A DNA stretch of 64,000 nt from Candidatus Binatia bacterium (lineage in GTDB: Bacteria > Desulfobacterota > Binatia > HRBIN30 > BPIQ01). Of this stretch, positions 63,130 through 64,000 are shown piece by piece; within the stretch, counting starts at the first letter, position 1; every line of letters begins with the position of its first letter. The position numbers and the translations under genes are program-made. Below the pieces are notes generated by a model that was not told the origin of the DNA, did not search any database, and was given only the letters and a program-made list of their open reading frames with translations. The DNA lies in contig BPIQ01000002.1 in the NCBI GenBank assembly GCA_026004195.1, positions 682,585 through 746,584 of the forward strand, read 5' to 3'.

Positions 63130-64000
63130 ATGGCGATCCGCGAGCTGGACTTACCCGTCTCCCCGGCCGAGCTGCTGCTCCGCCTGCCTCCGAGCCCGGG
63201 TGTTTTTCTCCTCGACGGAGGGAACCCGGACTCGTGGGGAGAAGGCGAAGCCTGGCTCGGGTGCGAGCCCCGGGAGTTCGGGAGCGCCGGCGCTCCGGCA
63301 GCCGCGCGGGAGGGCACTCGGGCTGCCGAGGCACTGCTCGCGCGCGCGTGCGAAGCGTCGCGACGCCTCCGGGCATCGCGACCCTCCCCGCCCCCGCCCG
63401 AACCGGCAGGGGGGGTCCTCCTCGCGCTGGGCTACGAGCTCGGCCGAGTCTTCGAACCGGCCTTGCCCGAAAAACCGTCCCAGGGGCCCGTCCTCTTCTA
63501 CGCCGTCCACCCGTGGCTCCTCGCCTACTCTTACCGCGAGCGGCGCTACACGCTTCGTTCCCGCGTGCTCTCTCCGTCCGACCTGGACCGGAGAGCACGC
63601 TGGCTCGAGAAGCTCGCCTTTCGGCCGCTCGCACCGGAGGCGCCCGTCGCTTCCCGGTTCTCCCGGCCCGTGTGCCTGCCGGAGAGGCCCGCTCACCTGC
63701 GCGCGGTCTCGCGAGCGCTCGAGTACATCCGTGCGGGCGACATCTATCAGGTGAATCTCGCGGTACGGTTTTCCCTCCGTTTTTCGGGTTGCCCGCGGCG
63801 GCTTTTCCGGTCCTGGCTCGCACGGCATCCCGCCCCCTTTTCCGGCTACCTCGAAGGGGACGGCTTCGCCCTTCTTTCCAACTCTCCCGAGTGCTTCCTT
63901 CGCCGGCGGGGCTTCGAGGTCGCGACCTTCCCGATCAAGGGAACGATGCCCCGAGGAAGGACGCCCGAAGAAGACCGGGCTCTCGGCGAGCGGCTCCTCG
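63130..64000 (+). CDS. pabB: Aminodeoxychorismate synthase component I, partial
   Basis: The first 290 residues of a chorismate-binding protein that runs off the window. ATG at 63130; N-terminal domain GVFLLDGGNPDS and LALGYELGRVFE, and the catalytic domain starting at YIRAGDIYQVNLAVRFS and FPIKGTMPRGRTPEEDRALGERLL, both characteristic of PabB/TrpE. PabB is more likely than TrpE because the GDIYQVNL and IKGTMPRG forms are typical of it. It makes aminodeoxychorismate for folate synthesis with glutamine amidotransferase PabA. The C-terminal part, perhaps with a fused PabC, is outside the window. Confidence 0.85.
   Translation, partial: MAIRELDLPVSPAELLLRLPPSPGVFLLDGGNPDSWGEGEAWLGCEPREFGSAGAPAAAREGTRAAEALLARACEASRRLRASRPSPPPPEPAGGVLLALGYELGRVFEPALPEKPSQGPVLFYAVHPWLLAYSYRERRYTLRSRVLSPSDLDRRARWLEKLAFRPLAPEAPVASRFSRPVCLPERPAHLRAVSRALEYIRAGDIYQVNLAVRFSLRFSGCPRRLFRSWLARHPAPFSGYLEGDGFALLSNSPECFLRRRGFEVATFPIKGTMPRGRTPEEDRALGERLL

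Overview
This 64 kb window is high-GC, densely coded bacterial DNA with no rRNA or tRNA gene that I can see. GTG and TTG starts are common, and many gene pairs share a 4-base GTGA or ATGA stop/start overlap. Exosortase-type surface sorting, secreted proteins with Thr-Pro linkers, an F420-related reductase, a PPOX-fold protein, an ACAD10-like phosphotransferase and acyl-CoA chemistry together suggest an uncultured soil or hot-spring lineage such as Binatota (Desulfobacterota_B) or a relative. That placement is inference; nothing here fixes the taxonomy.

Layout. 0-2.4 kb: a nitrogen module read leftward from a consensus sigma-54 promoter (PII protein, ammonium transporter, then a receiver-like protein lacking its phosphorylation residues). 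2.5-8.7 kb: arrays of a palindromic REP-like repeat, interrupted by two inverted 1,644-bp IS1182-family elements and one IS110-family element. 8.7-13.5 kb: phosphotransferase, PPOX protein, HEPN/MNT toxin-antitoxin pair, HNH nuclease and lipoprotein. 13.9-21.5 kb: a surface-glycan operon (epimerase, two-subunit transketolase, glycosyltransferase, TIGR03032-like protein, sulfotransferase, GT-C membrane protein). 21.4-24 kb: M1 aminopeptidase. 24.6-34.2 kb: an exosortase-H-like locus with a sorted substrate, its decayed tandem copy, a giant NHL/discoidin adhesin-like protein, the exosortase and its partner. 34.6-47 kb: methyltransferase, VOC protein, secreted alpha/beta hydrolase, retropepsin pair, dehydrogenase, nagA plus SIS isomerase, metalloprotease and a broken NERD helicase. 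47-64 kb: Cys-rich exported protein, patatin, MscS channel, BadF-type kinase, ceramidase-like enzyme, VapBC, a TPP enzyme/ATP-grasp/acyl-CoA ligase run, broken npdG, mtnA, a catalytically dead HtrA homologue and a partial pabB.

The most striking result concerns the IS110 element. It sits exactly between two AG dinucleotides (CT on the transposase strand) inside one REP-like repeat. The non-coding end upstream of its recombinase contains four short segments matching the left target, right target, left donor and right donor in the order expected of a bridge RNA, with small hairpins between the paired guides. The guides therefore appear programmed to the host's own dispersed repeat. The repeat itself is a tail-to-tail pair of hairpins whose stems vary by compensatory changes around a constant hexaloop. 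It also hosts the IS1182 elements and supplies the start codon and first residues of the giant secreted protein.

Several genes carry single-base homopolymer frameshifts (both IS1182 transposases, NERD helicase, npdG). These may be real or assembly errors and are flagged as such.
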